From: Pseudocercospora fijiensis CIRAD86
Lineage: Eukaryota; Ascomycota; Dothideomycetes; Mycosphaerellales; Mycosphaerellaceae
Assembly: GCF_000340215.1 (NCBI RefSeq)
Contig: NW_006921535.1
Location: 1,182,483 to 1,246,482, forward strand
DNA length: 64,000 nucleotides
Direction of reading: 5' to 3'
Part shown: in pieces, positions 54,419 through 64,000 of the stretch
Position numbering within the stretch: position 1 is the first letter of the stretch
Layout of the letters: every line of letters starts with the position of its first letter
The notes under the pieces: generated by a model
What the model was told of the DNA's origin: nothing
Seen by the model: the letters and a program-made list of their open reading frames with translations, nothing else
Databases searched by the model: none
Translations under genes and position numbers: made by a program

Positions 54419-56669
54419 ATTGGATGGGTAGCAGGCGCAATGAGAGTGTTTGGAGCGGCAAAGTGGATTACTGCACGCAATGCTGCTGCATAATGTTAAC
54501 CGAGAGTACATTTAGAGGGCGTGAGCCAGTGAAGCAGCCTTGGCCACGAAAAAAGCATCGTTCCGGGAAGGGCTGATTGCATATATACGGGTTGGCTGTA
54601 AAATGGCGGTGAGCGCGGGGCGTTTGGGGGTTTTTTGACTACTTCTACTGATACTACTGTGACGAGGCAAACGATACGACATTTTGGAGAAGCAATGCGG
54701 CGGAAGGGTTCTGGCCACATTGTCGATCTTACTTGAGTGGTACAGGCGGCATCTCGAGTTTGAATTGCTTGGAGGAAGAATTTTGGCTCCGTTCACTCGG
54801 AGCTAGGGATGGATTGATGCACGCACAGTGATAGCACTTACTCGTCTTTTCCCGATAGCTCCATCCTGAAGCAAGGATTTCCTGCAATGCCTGCACGAAC
54901 CTTCCCAGTTCTCTCTGCGCTTTGAAGCTTCTCGTGAGTTGAATGATTGGACGCGTTTGAGTCGCTGACTGCTGACTTCTAGCTCTCTCGATGGGTTGTG
55001 AGTGGTCGAGTATTTGAAATCCTTCCTTGAGAAGTCAAGGTCTTTGTGACGATACGATCCATCCACATAGTATCAGTCACTGGGTGCGGTATGTATGCAT
55101 GCAGCTGTATGCACGTTGCTCGCGTGCCATCGATCCGATGATCGAACCCCCCGAACTACCGAACGCAGGCAATGTGCCGGCCGACAAGCCACTACCACTC
55201 ATAAAAGGACACATGTACTGTATGTACATACATGCAGGAGCCGCTTCCCTCGTATGTGGCTTGCCCGCTCTTGCATGTGCAGCACAGTACAGTAGTTTGA
55301 AGTGCCATATATAAACTGCCGGTCCGAAGGTATGCATGGTGCCGGGCCGTGGATGTGATGCCGACCGAGGTGCATGAGTCGGTGAGTCGTGGTCTACTAC
55401 TCATGAAGTGTTTCTTTTCTTGCTTGCGTCTCGGTTTCGGTTTGTGCTAGGCCGTTTCATATCGAGGCGGCAGAGCCTCGGAATGATATGGTTGTGCATC
55501 GATGGCATGTACAGTAGTGTTTCGTAGAGATTCGTGGCTGTACCTACCGGGATCTTCACTTCGCTATTGAGGATTTGGGTTGTTCAAACACCTTCCTGTC
55601 CATAAATGCGTGAATTCTCTGCTGCTCGTTCAATAATGAAAGGGCCGTCGATCTGAGCTCCCACGTACAGACCTCTGCTCTTCATGTGTGTGCACACAGC
55701 AGCTTGACGCTTCAATAGCTCGCTATCGAGTGTCTGACCTGCACCGAAAAATTTCGGGTCAACGCATGGGCATTTATGTGGTTAGCCGTAGATTGTCGTC
55801 GCAATTGACTGTAGACAGGAGGCGATGTTGGAAGAGAAAGTGTACTGCAATGGTGGATGTTGATGGCCGAAGTTGCCCTGCCAAGCCTTCTTCCAAGACA
55901 ACATTCTGCCACACCACTACGAGCGTCCCCGACTCGCACTTTGCGCCATTGCTAGCACCTCAGCCTGCATAATGATTGCTGACCTGTCCGTAGACCGCAT
56001 CACGACCTTCAGAAATACCGCATAGCGACGAATGGCCCGGCCTCCGACGATGCCGCGTAGACGTTTGGCGGTGAAGATGGTCGTTCACCTGTGGAGAAAG
56101 GGAAGTCACTCAAGTTGACTGCAGTAAGAGTAAGAACCTGAGGCGAAGGCGTATCCGACAATTCTCCTTGCAACAGAGCGACGCCGGGCGAAAGATTCAT
56201 GCGGATTTCCCATACAGCTCGAGTGGCCTGGTCATGATTTGTAGGCGCACCGCAAGGCGAGACATACATTGTGTCGACATCCACTTATAGATGGGCATGT
56301 TCTGGCAGCGTGGTAGCGCCATTTGCTCTATTCTCAGATGGAGCTGAGGTCGTTTCTTGCCACTAAAGATGGAATCGAATGCAATCAACTGTAGCTCATC
56401 GTCCGTGACTGGACCGTCTACATGGACTGATTGTTGTCGAGCAGGTGCCGCAGGTGTTCTTTGGCACTGCAAGCATGCGCAACCTAGAGCGAGACATCAT
56501 AGGGCCTTCCCTCGGAGCACTCAGCAAACTTGTCATGTACATACTGCCCTCGTTCCCAACTTCCTAAATTCTTTCTCATCAAAGCCTCCATCTCTCCCCT
56601 CGAGATCAAACCTTCTGGGCAGACACCAGCAGAGCTATCAAACATAATACTCCCACCCATCGCAGCAAC
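54419..56669. other. 2.25-kb region without convincing genes
   Basis: Minus-strand ORFs at 56009-56472 overlap in two frames but give no recognisable domain, so a small spliced gene there cannot be excluded. The stretch 55200-55330 is rich in ATGTAC/GTACAT palindromic words. No RNA gene was recognised. Confidence 0.4.
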
Positions 56670-57377
56670 ATGACGAAAATTATCGGACAGATCAAGGTTG
56701 GAGCCCTGTTGAAGAAAGCGCAAAGATTTGAGCCCGCAAACGACAGCTCTCCACGCGACATTTTCACATACGACGCATTCGACCTTGCCTCTGGTGCCGG
56801 CATGCCAATGAGCGGTCTCTATTTTCGCCGCGATGACCCTCGTGATATACTAGTTTTCGTGGTGGGCTGCAGCATAAATCATACCGATATCAATGGCACT
56901 ACTGCTCGCGCAGGCTGCGCCTGGTTCTTCAAACCTCCTCCACTTCCATTCGACCTGCGCAGTTCGAGCATTCGGCTTGAACAGGATGGCCCGTGGAGCC
57001 ACGAGCACCCTCAGACGAGCGATAGGGCTGAGCTTCGTGCCACGATTGGCGCTCTCCAACATGGTTTCTGGTACGAATTGGGTTTCAACAATGTTGTGAT
57101 TGCCTCGTCGAGTGATTATCTTGTGCTGGGCATCACCCTTTGGATCAAGAATTGGAGGGCACACGGCTGGCGCGACGCATCAGGCACTGTCATTGAGAAT
57201 CAGGATCTGTGGAAGGTTCTACTTTGTGAAATCAGTCGCTACTCCCATATGGGCACGAATGTCCTGTTCTGGAAGATCTCAGACGATGAGAATACCGAGG
57301 CCCGCGTGGCTGCGACGAGCGCAGCATATACTAAGCCCAATGTCAAGCAGTATACCGGAATCGTACGCACCACTTAA
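56670..57377 (+). CDS. RNase H-like fold protein, probably catalytically inactive
   Basis: 235 aa. The order of elements matches eukaryotic/fungal RNase H type 1: strand 1 'ILVFVVGCSINH' then 'TTARAGCAWFF'; helix 'TSDRAELRATIGALQ' (about 117-131); strand 'VVIASSSDYLV' (about 143-153) followed by 'NWRAHGWRDASGTVIENQDL' (about 163-182), the usual basic loop and 'W..LL' helix; last strand 'TNVLFWKISDDEN'. Of the four acidic catalytic positions only the Glu of 'RAEL' is kept. The first Asp (T-D-G in active enzymes) reads Val, the third (T-D-S) reads Ser, and the C-terminal Asp (A-D-x-x-A) is not present. It may bind nucleic acid without cutting it. It does not look like a transposon remnant and carries no RIP damage. 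Confidence 0.7.
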   Translation: MTKIIGQIKVGALLKKAQRFEPANDSSPRDIFTYDAFDLASGAGMPMSGLYFRRDDPRDILVFVVGCSINHTDINGTTARAGCAWFFKPPPLPFDLRSSSIRLEQDGPWSHEHPQTSDRAELRATIGALQHGFWYELGFNNVVIASSSDYLVLGITLWIKNWRAHGWRDASGTVIENQDLWKVLLCEISRYSHMGTNVLFWKISDDENTEARVAATSAAYTKPNVKQYTGIVRTT

Positions 57378-57967
57378 TCAGGCGACTAAAAGCATGATAT
57401 TTTATTGACCATCGCTATGGTGAGTGAAATGAAGCCGCAAGCTTTTGAATTGTGTTTGTATTCCTGTAGGAGCTGACGAAGTTAGGAAGCGCTCGGCAAC
57501 TCAGACTCTACGTTCGTTGCATATCCACAGAGTGTTTACCAATTTTGACAGGACTTTACGTGAGCCGTATACACCTGTATCTGGTGGCCTGCAAATCCAT
57601 CCGGCACGCGGTAACGACTATCCTGGCAAGTTTCATGGCTTTGCCACGTCTCATTACCATCGAGCACCGTCGGAGAATGGGACGACAAAAGCAAGTTGGG
57701 CCAAAGGTACTGGCATTCATCATGCAGTCACCTGGTGTATGTATACTGAAGAAATCATAAGCTCTTTCTCTGCAACACTATATACTTGATGATTGCTGTT
57801 CTCATGGCCCAAAGGATGAAATTCTGGACAACCAACAACTTCTGACAAAAAGTCTATCGGTGGCGGCGAAAGATCTTGCGAAGGCAGACTGGTCATCGGA
57901 AGCGTGATAGTCCGGATCACTGGAGCAGTCTTCCACTCCGAAAAAACTTCCTAGCGACGTGGCAGAG
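57378..57967. other. Intergenic region
   Basis: 590 bp with several ORFs of up to 114 codons, none recognisable. It may contain upstream exons of the small membrane-protein ORF that follows. Confidence 0.4.
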
Positions 57968-58159
57968 ATGCCCCTACAAGGAGGGCTTGTCGCGTCCACT
58001 TTTGCACTCTTTCTCGCCGTAACCTTTGTTGCAAATGAGGACTGGCTAGACTGGGGATTCTACGTTATGCTCGCGGCGTACGCGGGTATGGCAGCTACAA
58101 TCCTGGCGGCAGAGGTGCCCAAGCGGGAAAACAGCACTGCCGCAGAGAGTCTGGTCTAA
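57968..58159 (+). CDS. Possible small membrane protein (63 aa)
   Basis: From ATG 57968 the frame reads 63 aa with two hydrophobic segments ('LVASTFALFLAVTFVA' and 'WGFYVMLAAYAGMAATILAA') separated by an acidic Trp-containing loop (NEDWLDW). It is short and unrecognised, and could be the last exon of a longer gene or chance. It is listed because three more small membrane ORFs follow on the same strand. Confidence 0.3.
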   Translation: MPLQGGLVASTFALFLAVTFVANEDWLDWGFYVMLAAYAGMAATILAAEVPKRENSTAAESLV

Positions 58160-58428
58160 GACTCGATCACCGCGGGGATTCATGGCAGGCGAGCTACATC
58201 GACTGGCTCGTCGTAAGCAAAGGCGAGCAAGCAGAGGGGTTGTGGGTTGGTCGCATGTGGAGACGAGTATGAGAGCTTTGCAGTACCGTGGATACAGTCA
58301 TGGTTGACATGAACTCAGCTAACCCACCTCAATGCTTGCGGCTTTGGACGGAATTGCTGGAGGGCAGAAGGTATGCAAGACTGGTCCTCTCTCACGGCAG
58401 GCCATCATCCATCACCACTTTTAACAAA

Positions 58429-58938
58429 ATGTGCCGCGTAAAGAAACGTGTCTGGTTCGGTTTCGCTGACTGCATTGGTTGCTTGATCCTAGGCTACTGC
58501 CTTACCCAGCTCGAACGCTTCCGCAAAACACCCTTCTTCATCGTCACTGAATGCTGCATCGCGTTCTTACCCTTCCTGCTGGGAAATGTCTTGATCATCA
58601 AGCCACTCTGCCGCTACGGGAAATTCTTCATGCGGCAGGCTTATATTTTGGGGACGCTCGGGATGCTGTTCTACTCGACCGCATATTGCCAGCTCTACGG
58701 AATGCAAAACTTGGAAGAAGCGATATGCGGCTATGCAATGTCGATCTACCTCTCCGGACTTCTATGGGTCTTTGTGCATCGGAAGTGGTATGTTCATTGG
58801 AACAACGTGGTGGATGAAGAGCTCGCCGCCGCTGGGTTCCCTGATGGACTCCCTTGGCATGGGGGCATGCGCAGGAGGGATCGGAGAGTGAGTAGTGTTC
58901 TTTTGCAAACCCAGGCCAGTCAGGCTGACCAATTGTAG
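58429..58938 (+). CDS. Four-helix membrane protein, unknown family
   Basis: 169 aa from ATG 58429, chosen because 'MCRVKKRVWFGFADC' gives a short basic start like that of the next gene; in-frame ATGs at 58300 and 58309 would add about 40 residues. Four hydrophobic segments: 'VWFGFADCIGCLILGYCL', 'FFIVTECCIAFLPFLLGNVL', 'AYILGTLGMLFYSTAYCQLY', and 'YAMSIYLSGLLWVFV'. The tail is charged (GGMRRRDRR). No family recognised. An intron near the 3' end is possible. Confidence 0.5.
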   Translation: MCRVKKRVWFGFADCIGCLILGYCLTQLERFRKTPFFIVTECCIAFLPFLLGNVLIIKPLCRYGKFFMRQAYILGTLGMLFYSTAYCQLYGMQNLEEAICGYAMSIYLSGLLWVFVHRKWYVHWNNVVDEELAAAGFPDGLPWHGGMRRRDRRVSSVLLQTQASQADQL

Positions 58939-59145
58939 CGATTTGAAAGGCTTTTGCAGCTGGCCGAAATGCGATAGAGTAGTAAGCCAAGCTTTTGCTT
59001 ACCAGCTTATAACCACAAGGCTGGCACTCGAGCGCACCAATATTGCATTTCAGTGGTGTGAGAAAATGATTCCACGAATTCAACCAGCGACCGATCTTCT
59101 CGACAACTCCAACAACCTCTGAAAGCGTCTTTACACATCAACAAC

Positions 59146-59619
59146 ATGGCTCGCTGCGGCTCGATATGCTGCAATCGACTGGGCACCAAACGTCAAGCGT
59201 GGTTGGGAATCATGTTCGGAATCGTGGCAGCCTGCACCGGTTTCGTCGTTTTCGACCTCGACAAAAAGCTGGATCTGTGGCTGGCCTTCGCATTCCTCCT
59301 CATTCTGCCGATGAACATACTAGCGACGGTGCTTGTGGTCCGGAATAGTTGTAAAGACCTTACCTCGCAGATTGTCAAGGGATTTCTGCTTGGGATGATC
59401 TTCACAGCTCTTCTCACCATCGGACTTTATTACGGTGTCAATGGTATCAAGGCTTCGCCACTCGCACTGGGAGCTCTCCTGCCGCCCTGGCTCTTTGTCA
59501 TGGTACCACTGTCGATCCATCATCTTCAACAGCCTCAGGAACCACGTGCGCCACAACACATCGGCCTGGATGAAACGAGATCGGTTATTGATCATCCGCC
59601 CCCGGCTTATGTTCCTTGA
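59146..59619 (+). CDS. Four-helix membrane protein with C-terminal PPxY motif
   Basis: 157 aa. It has a basic Cys-containing start (MARCGSICCNRLGTKRQ), then four hydrophobic segments ('AWLGIMFGIVAACTGFVVF', 'LWLAFAFLLILPMNILATVL', 'FLLGMIFTALLTIGLYYGV', 'LALGALLPPWLFVMVPLSI'). The cytosolic tail ends 'DHPPPAYVP', containing PPAY, a ligand for the WW domains of Rsp5/Nedd4 ubiquitin ligases, which sort membrane proteins for endocytosis. N-terminus and helix number resemble the preceding gene, so the two may be diverged tandem paralogues. No known family is recognised. Confidence 0.6.
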   Translation: MARCGSICCNRLGTKRQAWLGIMFGIVAACTGFVVFDLDKKLDLWLAFAFLLILPMNILATVLVVRNSCKDLTSQIVKGFLLGMIFTALLTIGLYYGVNGIKASPLALGALLPPWLFVMVPLSIHHLQQPQEPRAPQHIGLDETRSVIDHPPPAYVP

Positions 59620-60252
59620 ATGCGCTTCCAGTATCATAAGACAAACATTTTGGAGAACGGGAGAGACTCGAAGGAAGCCGATTGTACTGGAGCTAGATCG
59701 CATCGACCATTTTGGATTCCAGAAGAGTCTTTCGTTTCAGGTTCCGATGGATTCAGCAACCACATGACTTGGACTGCGTGCTCTTCACGGGTGCACATCA
59801 ACTGGCTGCAATGTGAGGACGACTTAGTGTCAAGCATGGTGCATTGGAGAGGCTAGATGGCTGGCAAGTTGGTAAGCAGGAAGTGACGCTCCGGCAGCCG
59901 TACAATGGTGATGAAGAGTGTAAAAAGCTTCAGTTACGCGAATGGGCAGCACTCGGCGGCGTAGTGTTGCGGAGGATGTTGTGATTATTGGACATTCGCA
60001 AGGGAGAATAGGCAGGCGCGAAAAGGCTAGTCTAAATTAGGCAGCCACCCAAAAATAGCTCTCAGAGGATCAAAGGATCGCGCCTCGAGAGTCGCGAACG
60101 TGAACCTTTTCAACGACAACAATGTAACACAGAATCTGAAGTCCAGCAAACCAAACAGTCTCAAATATCCGAGTTACAGCTCAAACTCGCCAAATCTCAA
60201 GAACCTTGTCCAATGCACCACTGAAGACCAACTACAAGATCGTCCTGCGACA
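59620..60252. other. Intergenic region
   Basis: 633 bp with nothing recognised. A frame open on the left continues 51 codons upstream of 60253 but looks like leader sequence (Asn/Ser/Lys-rich). Confidence 0.4.
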
Positions 60253-60648
60253 ATGGCCCTCAAACTTGTCACCTTCGCTTCCCTGGTGGAATATGTCTTC
60301 ATCAAACCATACATGATCAACGCCAACCAAGATGGGACCGACTTCATTGGCTACTGTCTTGTCATGGCAACTCTGGCCTTCTTCGGTCGCATGCATTTGC
60401 AATACCTCACCCCTGCCCAGGCAGCAAAAAGCACTCTGGAGTGGCATTTCCGGTGGAGTGGTACGCTATGCTTGGCTATTACTCTACGTGAGCAGAGATT
60501 ATCGGGCAATGCATCATCTCTTGGTTGCGAAGCTGGCCATTCTACGTGGTCTGCTTTTCGGTGCTTGGAACGTGAGGCGTGGAAAAGGAGGGCTTTTCAG
60601 GAGTTCGGGAAATGGGAGGAGAGTGTTAGTGTTGAAAGCTCCGTCTAG
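60253..60648 (+). CDS. Possible small membrane protein, 3' end uncertain
   Basis: 131 aa from ATG 60253. The first ~70 residues look protein-like: 'MALKLVTFASLVEYVFIKPY', 'FIGYCLVMATLAFFG', 'MHLQYLTPAQAAKSTLEW'. After 'HFRWSG' (about 60460) the composition changes and becomes less convincing. The +2 frame there reads 'VVRYAWLLLYVSRDYRAM' and on to a stop at 60667, which looks more natural, so a short intron, a frameshift or a sequencing error near 60460 is possible. No family recognised. Confidence 0.4.
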   Translation: MALKLVTFASLVEYVFIKPYMINANQDGTDFIGYCLVMATLAFFGRMHLQYLTPAQAAKSTLEWHFRWSGTLCLAITLREQRLSGNASSLGCEAGHSTWSAFRCLEREAWKRRAFQEFGKWEESVSVESSV

Positions 60649-61321
60649 TTTGACGGACATATGCTGATATGAGTACAGTTATGGAAGCGGGTCTGGAGGT
60701 GGCAGTCTCCAGCATCCTTTCAATATGGGCTGTAATAGCTGTGGCATGAGGAATGGTATGCCAGTTGACGAATAACATGGCATAAGACTCACAGCACGAA
60801 TGGACCAACTTCAGGAAATACGGAGTACCTGCACTAGCATCAAAGACGTACCAACAGCAAGGGTACCCGAAGGGCGTGGCTAGGAGGCCATACATGAACA
60901 AGTTTATCCAGCAAAGCAGAAAGGCTCCGGTCTCAGGGCTTCGTATTGATCAAGGCCAACATACGAAAAATTAGATACAGGCAGGGACTATGCTGTGTGC
61001 ACGCACACAGAGTGGAAAAATTGTCATTGAAATGAAAAGTCCCAGCAATAGATGGGCAGAAGTCTGGAGGCTAAGGCCCAACAACACATCCTCAAACCAG
61101 TCCAAGGCAGTCTTTCAATGATACACTAGTTTTTAATTATCACGACGCGATATCACCTGTTCGCATTCGCAACGACTATTCATTGAAGTTCCAATTATCT
61201 CCATGTGAATGTCCGTTCATCTCCGCAGATCACGTCCAAGCTCAAAGTCAAAGCTTGCACTTCGCATCTCCATCCTCTGCTCCATCACACCACACCACCC
61301 CATCATCCGCGAATCGTCACG
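60649..61321. other. Intergenic region
   Basis: 673 bp with no gene seen. A perfect 8-bp inverted repeat with a 2-nt loop (CTGTGTGC-AC-GCACACAG) lies at 60993-61010; its role is unknown. Confidence 0.45.
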
Positions 61322-61621
61322 ATGTCCATCGACCCAACAGCTCATTCTCTGCCCTCAGATACAAGCATCTCCTCCGCTTTAGCCTCCCAACGCAATGCCA
61401 GCGGCTACGACTGTACGCCCTGCCGACTCATGGGCTCCGCAACATTTGTCGGTCTGGGCGCATACACGTACTATTCTGGCATGAAACAGCTTCGACAGGC
61501 AGAGGTGCAACAGCAGATTTTGAAGAGTGGAAGTAAATTTGGGTTGGGTGCGAGGAAGGCGAGTATTTTGGGGTTGAGTATGGGGTGTGCTGCGTTGGGG
61601 ATGTATAGGTTGGTGAATTGA
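61322..61621 (+). CDS. DMAC1/DUF4536-like small mitochondrial membrane protein
   Basis: 99 aa from ATG 61322; an in-frame ATG at 61205 would add a poor N-terminus. The core 'DCTPCRLMGSATFVGLGAYTYYSG' has the C-x-x-C-R motif leading into a Gly-rich hydrophobic helix. A second hydrophobic helix follows at the C-terminus ('ASILGLSMGCAALGMYRLV'). This fits the distal membrane-arm assembly component 1-like family, small inner-membrane proteins tied to complex I assembly in animals. The fungal role is inferred. Confidence 0.7.
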   Translation: MSIDPTAHSLPSDTSISSALASQRNASGYDCTPCRLMGSATFVGLGAYTYYSGMKQLRQAEVQQQILKSGSKFGLGARKASILGLSMGCAALGMYRLVN

Positions 61622-62728
61622 AGATAGGATGTAATTGGGAATGTCGAAAGGAAGATGCGATGAAAGAGAGGATAGGTGGAATTTATTGCACCCGGTCAGT
61701 GAGATGGGAGAGGTTTTCCAGATGCTGGACATGAGGGCAAAATGGATCTGGGATGGGCTGGTTCATGTTCATGTTCATGTTCACAAGCAACGCCATGCAG
61801 TCGAGAACGATGATATCAGCCACGCAATACGGCGATCCCCGAAGAAGTCAGGAGCACGATCTTCCGACTGCGATGGCAAGACAACACATCGCAAAGCGCC
61901 CGGGCCGAGCTGGATGCACAATCACGATGTATAAAATCCCATGCAGCACCTCTCGACACGCATTAAACGAGCCCAAGAAGGCAGCGAAGATGGCAGCGTC
62001 GCTCTAAAAGGTCACAACTTCAGCCTTTGCCATTGACAGTTAGACACAAAACGTGAAAAGGGGCAAACCATCGCTTTCGCTTGAGCACATGGAAATGGCC
62101 TTTGGGTATCGGTTACGCGTCTCTAATGGCCCACGCCTTGTAAAAGTCTAGCCATAAATGGGTTACTGGACTTATTAAACTGTCTTCAAACAGTGACGAT
62201 AGTCTCAGATCACGGGATAGCTGTACATTGAGGGACCAGCTGTCAAGCACTGTGTGAAAGCGGATCTGCCTTAAGGGCACCCAGGAAACCAAACTTGAAC
62301 ACCTAGATATTGCGATGAACTCGAGACGGACACACCAGGGCCGAGATGCTATGATAGCTGCTTATTGCAAGAGGACATCACAGCATGAGAAGTAATCTTT
62401 CCACGGTTCTTAGAGCACGACCAAACGTATGGGGTTTAGTAATATGAATATGCTGAACTTGCCAAAAGGGCTCACAAAGAGCTGCTCTTTAGTTCGTCAA
62501 GACTATGCACAAGTAGAATCGAAATTGCCATCCTATCAATATGCGTGGTCTGCGTCAATGCACCAACGGGGTATCTTTATCGATCATCAAAAACACGATC
62601 AACTCCTCCTGTGAAATGCATTCCTGCCCGAACCCGAATCATCAGCCGTCTAGACGTTCCCATGATGCTCTGAATGCTATGTCTGTCATAACGCTTGACT
62701 TCAAATCACATATCCGCACTCATTTGCT
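61622..62728. other. Intergenic region
   Basis: 1.1 kb between convergent genes with no recognisable gene. It includes a GTTCAT hexamer repeat of nearly four units at 61761-61783. Confidence 0.5.
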
Positions 62729-63586
62729 TCACACATGCCTGCGCTTCCCACCTCTACCTGTTCCACTGCCATCCTTGCGATCGCTGCCATCGTTGATACC
62801 GGAAATGTCAAAAAAGTCTGGGTAAGGAATTTTGCGCTTGCTGCCAGATGCTGCTCCGAGGTTGAAACTCAGTGTCGGTGTGTTGCTGCCATTGTTCCGT
62901 CTGTTGTGGTTGGAGTGGCGGGTGCTTCGAGTCGGTCGCTGGACGATGCGGACTGCTTCGGCACTAGATGGGTTGGAAGAGGCGGTGAAAGCTTGGATTG
63001 GTGGTGCTGGGTTTGAGGCGTCCATCTCCATGTCTGCGTTCGTATCTCTGTCATGGGTTGAGACTGGGTATGCGTGGTTTGACTCGAAGGTGAAGTCGCT
63101 CTGTGGTAGTGATCGTTGGTGCAATGGTGCCTGTGGTGGCTCAGATACGACTCGTCGTGGTGTGGAGATCTCTTCGGCAAGATCACTACTTGAGAGCGGC
63201 AGATGTGGTTTTCTCTGGACTTCTGGGCTCGAACTTCGCTCGGTGGCTTTGTCGTCGTCCTTGACGGTGGTAATGTTCGTATCATCGTCGTCTTCTGCAT
63301 GAGCGGCACCTGCCTGGCGTGTGGGGTCTGTATCCAATCGCTCGGTGGCCCACTGCCTCACTCTCCAACCCTCGCCATCCATGAGACCGAGATTCTCCTT
63401 GTCCAAAAATGCCAACAAGTCATCCAAAGCATCTTGGTATCCGCCTGCTCGTGCTGTATTCTGGCTCGCTACGGCATTTCTGTATAGATCGGTGACGCTT
63501 CTGGCGGCATTTCGAAAGTCGGCGGCAAGGTCATACTCGCCCCTCTGACGTGGCAGCGATGTCGAGAGGTGCCGCATGGAGTCCAT
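62729..63586 (-). CDS. Conserved Pezizomycotina protein of unknown function
   Basis: 285 aa from ATG 63586, where the conserved start 'MDSMRHLSTSLPR' begins; the frame stays open for 41 more codons but that extension is low-complexity. The N-terminal ~90 residues look like a helical domain: 'ADFRNAARSVTDLYRNA', 'ARAGGYQDALDDLLAFLDKE', 'LMDGEGWRVRQWATERL'. I recall close matches to this block in Aspergillus and related genomes, without a named function. The rest is Ser/Pro/Asp-rich and disordered, ending in a basic cluster (TGRGGKRRHV) that could be a nuclear signal. A long antisense ORF on the plus strand is treated as a shadow. Confidence 0.7.
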   Translation of the reverse strand: MDSMRHLSTSLPRQRGEYDLAADFRNAARSVTDLYRNAVASQNTARAGGYQDALDDLLAFLDKENLGLMDGEGWRVRQWATERLDTDPTRQAGAAHAEDDDDTNITTVKDDDKATERSSSPEVQRKPHLPLSSSDLAEEISTPRRVVSEPPQAPLHQRSLPQSDFTFESNHAYPVSTHDRDTNADMEMDASNPAPPIQAFTASSNPSSAEAVRIVQRPTRSTRHSNHNRRNNGSNTPTLSFNLGAASGSKRKIPYPDFFDISGINDGSDRKDGSGTGRGGKRRHV

Positions 63587-64000
63587 GGTGGTAGTGTGTG
63601 TTTGCTGCCAGTCGAGGTGTGGTGTGTACAAAGGAAAGGGAGAAGGGGCGCTGGCCGAGGGGGGAGCACAAAGGTGCAGTCGTGCTAAGCTGGACTTCAG
63701 CAGACCCAAATGAAGGTGACGGCGGTGCCCGATGTGGAGAAGGGAAAGTTCTGCGCCGACGAAGTGGGTGCTGGCGCAGCCTCCTCAGTGCTGGTGAATG
63801 TGTGTATTGTGCGGAGAGAGTTACATATGTATTAAAAGTGAAGCATGATCTCAGACTTGCTTTGTTGTTGTTGTCGTCGTCGATCTGCGATGCCCTTCCC
63901 GCTCCTCGCTTGCCGCTGCCATCATCCCGGACCGCACGTGCCTGATCCTCTCATGGCCCAGCACCCACGGGCCACCACCCACCACCACCCACCCAGGCAC
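63587..64000. other. Upstream region of the conserved gene; window end
   Basis: 414 bp with plus-strand ORFs that look like chance. The last ~60 bp are an imperfect CCACC/CACCC repeat (about 63958-63998). Confidence 0.4.

Noticed and set aside
62832..63302. 156-codon plus-strand ORF
   Set aside because: Antisense to the conserved minus-strand gene at 62729-63586; the minus frame carries the recognisable conserved block.

Overview
The window is nuclear DNA of a filamentous ascomycete. Short GT-AG introns (50-112 nt), a wetA conidiation regulator, a Clr2 silencing factor, a CFEM protein and strong RIP damage (repeat-induced point mutation, CpA to TpA) all point to Pezizomycotina. The DUF7732-type and Tat-signal-like proteins make Dothideomycetes likely; this placement is inference.

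Positions 1-16.7 kb are a nested graveyard of LTR retrotransposons, all read on the minus strand. They are (a) a gag fragment at the left edge, (b) a Ty3/gypsy fragment (A) cut off inside its reverse transcriptase, (c) a Ty1/copia element, and (d) a complete 6.9 kb Ty3/gypsy element (B) inserted in the copia element. Element B has two 346-bp LTRs and a 5-bp target duplication. Coding frames are recognisable but full of stops. The two LTRs of B differ only by transitions, mostly at CpA/TpG. Element B also carries a plus-strand zinc/coiled-coil ORF relic and a tRNA-Leu-like relic between pol and its 3' LTR.

From about 16.8 kb the window is normal gene-rich DNA. In order: CTP-dependent diacylglycerol kinase, mitochondrial acyl-CoA dehydrogenase, secreted glucose-oxidase-like GMC enzyme, a hypothetical, complex I subunit NDUFB8, SWR1 ATPase, CFEM GPI protein, Gly/Ser-rich secreted DUF7732-like protein, RAD6/UBC2, Clr2, a single-pass glycoprotein, a Na+/H+ antiporter, a DUF7053 protein, wetA, a methyltransferase, an HMT1-type ABC transporter, an RNase H-like pseudoenzyme, a run of small membrane proteins, a DMAC1-like protein and a conserved nuclear-looking protein. 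Exons were joined by hand from splice sites and family conservation.

The genes are mostly housekeeping and do not form a metabolic cluster. Three act on chromatin (SWR1, RAD6, Clr2). Several pairs are divergent and share a promoter region (NDUFB8/SWR1, clr2/glycoprotein gene, antiporter/DUF7053). The most unusual items are the antisense ORF in gypsy B, the RNase H fold that has lost three of four catalytic carboxylates, an in-frame 51-nt intron in HMT1, a cluster of AbaA-type sites before wetA, and the group of small membrane ORFs at 57.9-60.6 kb.
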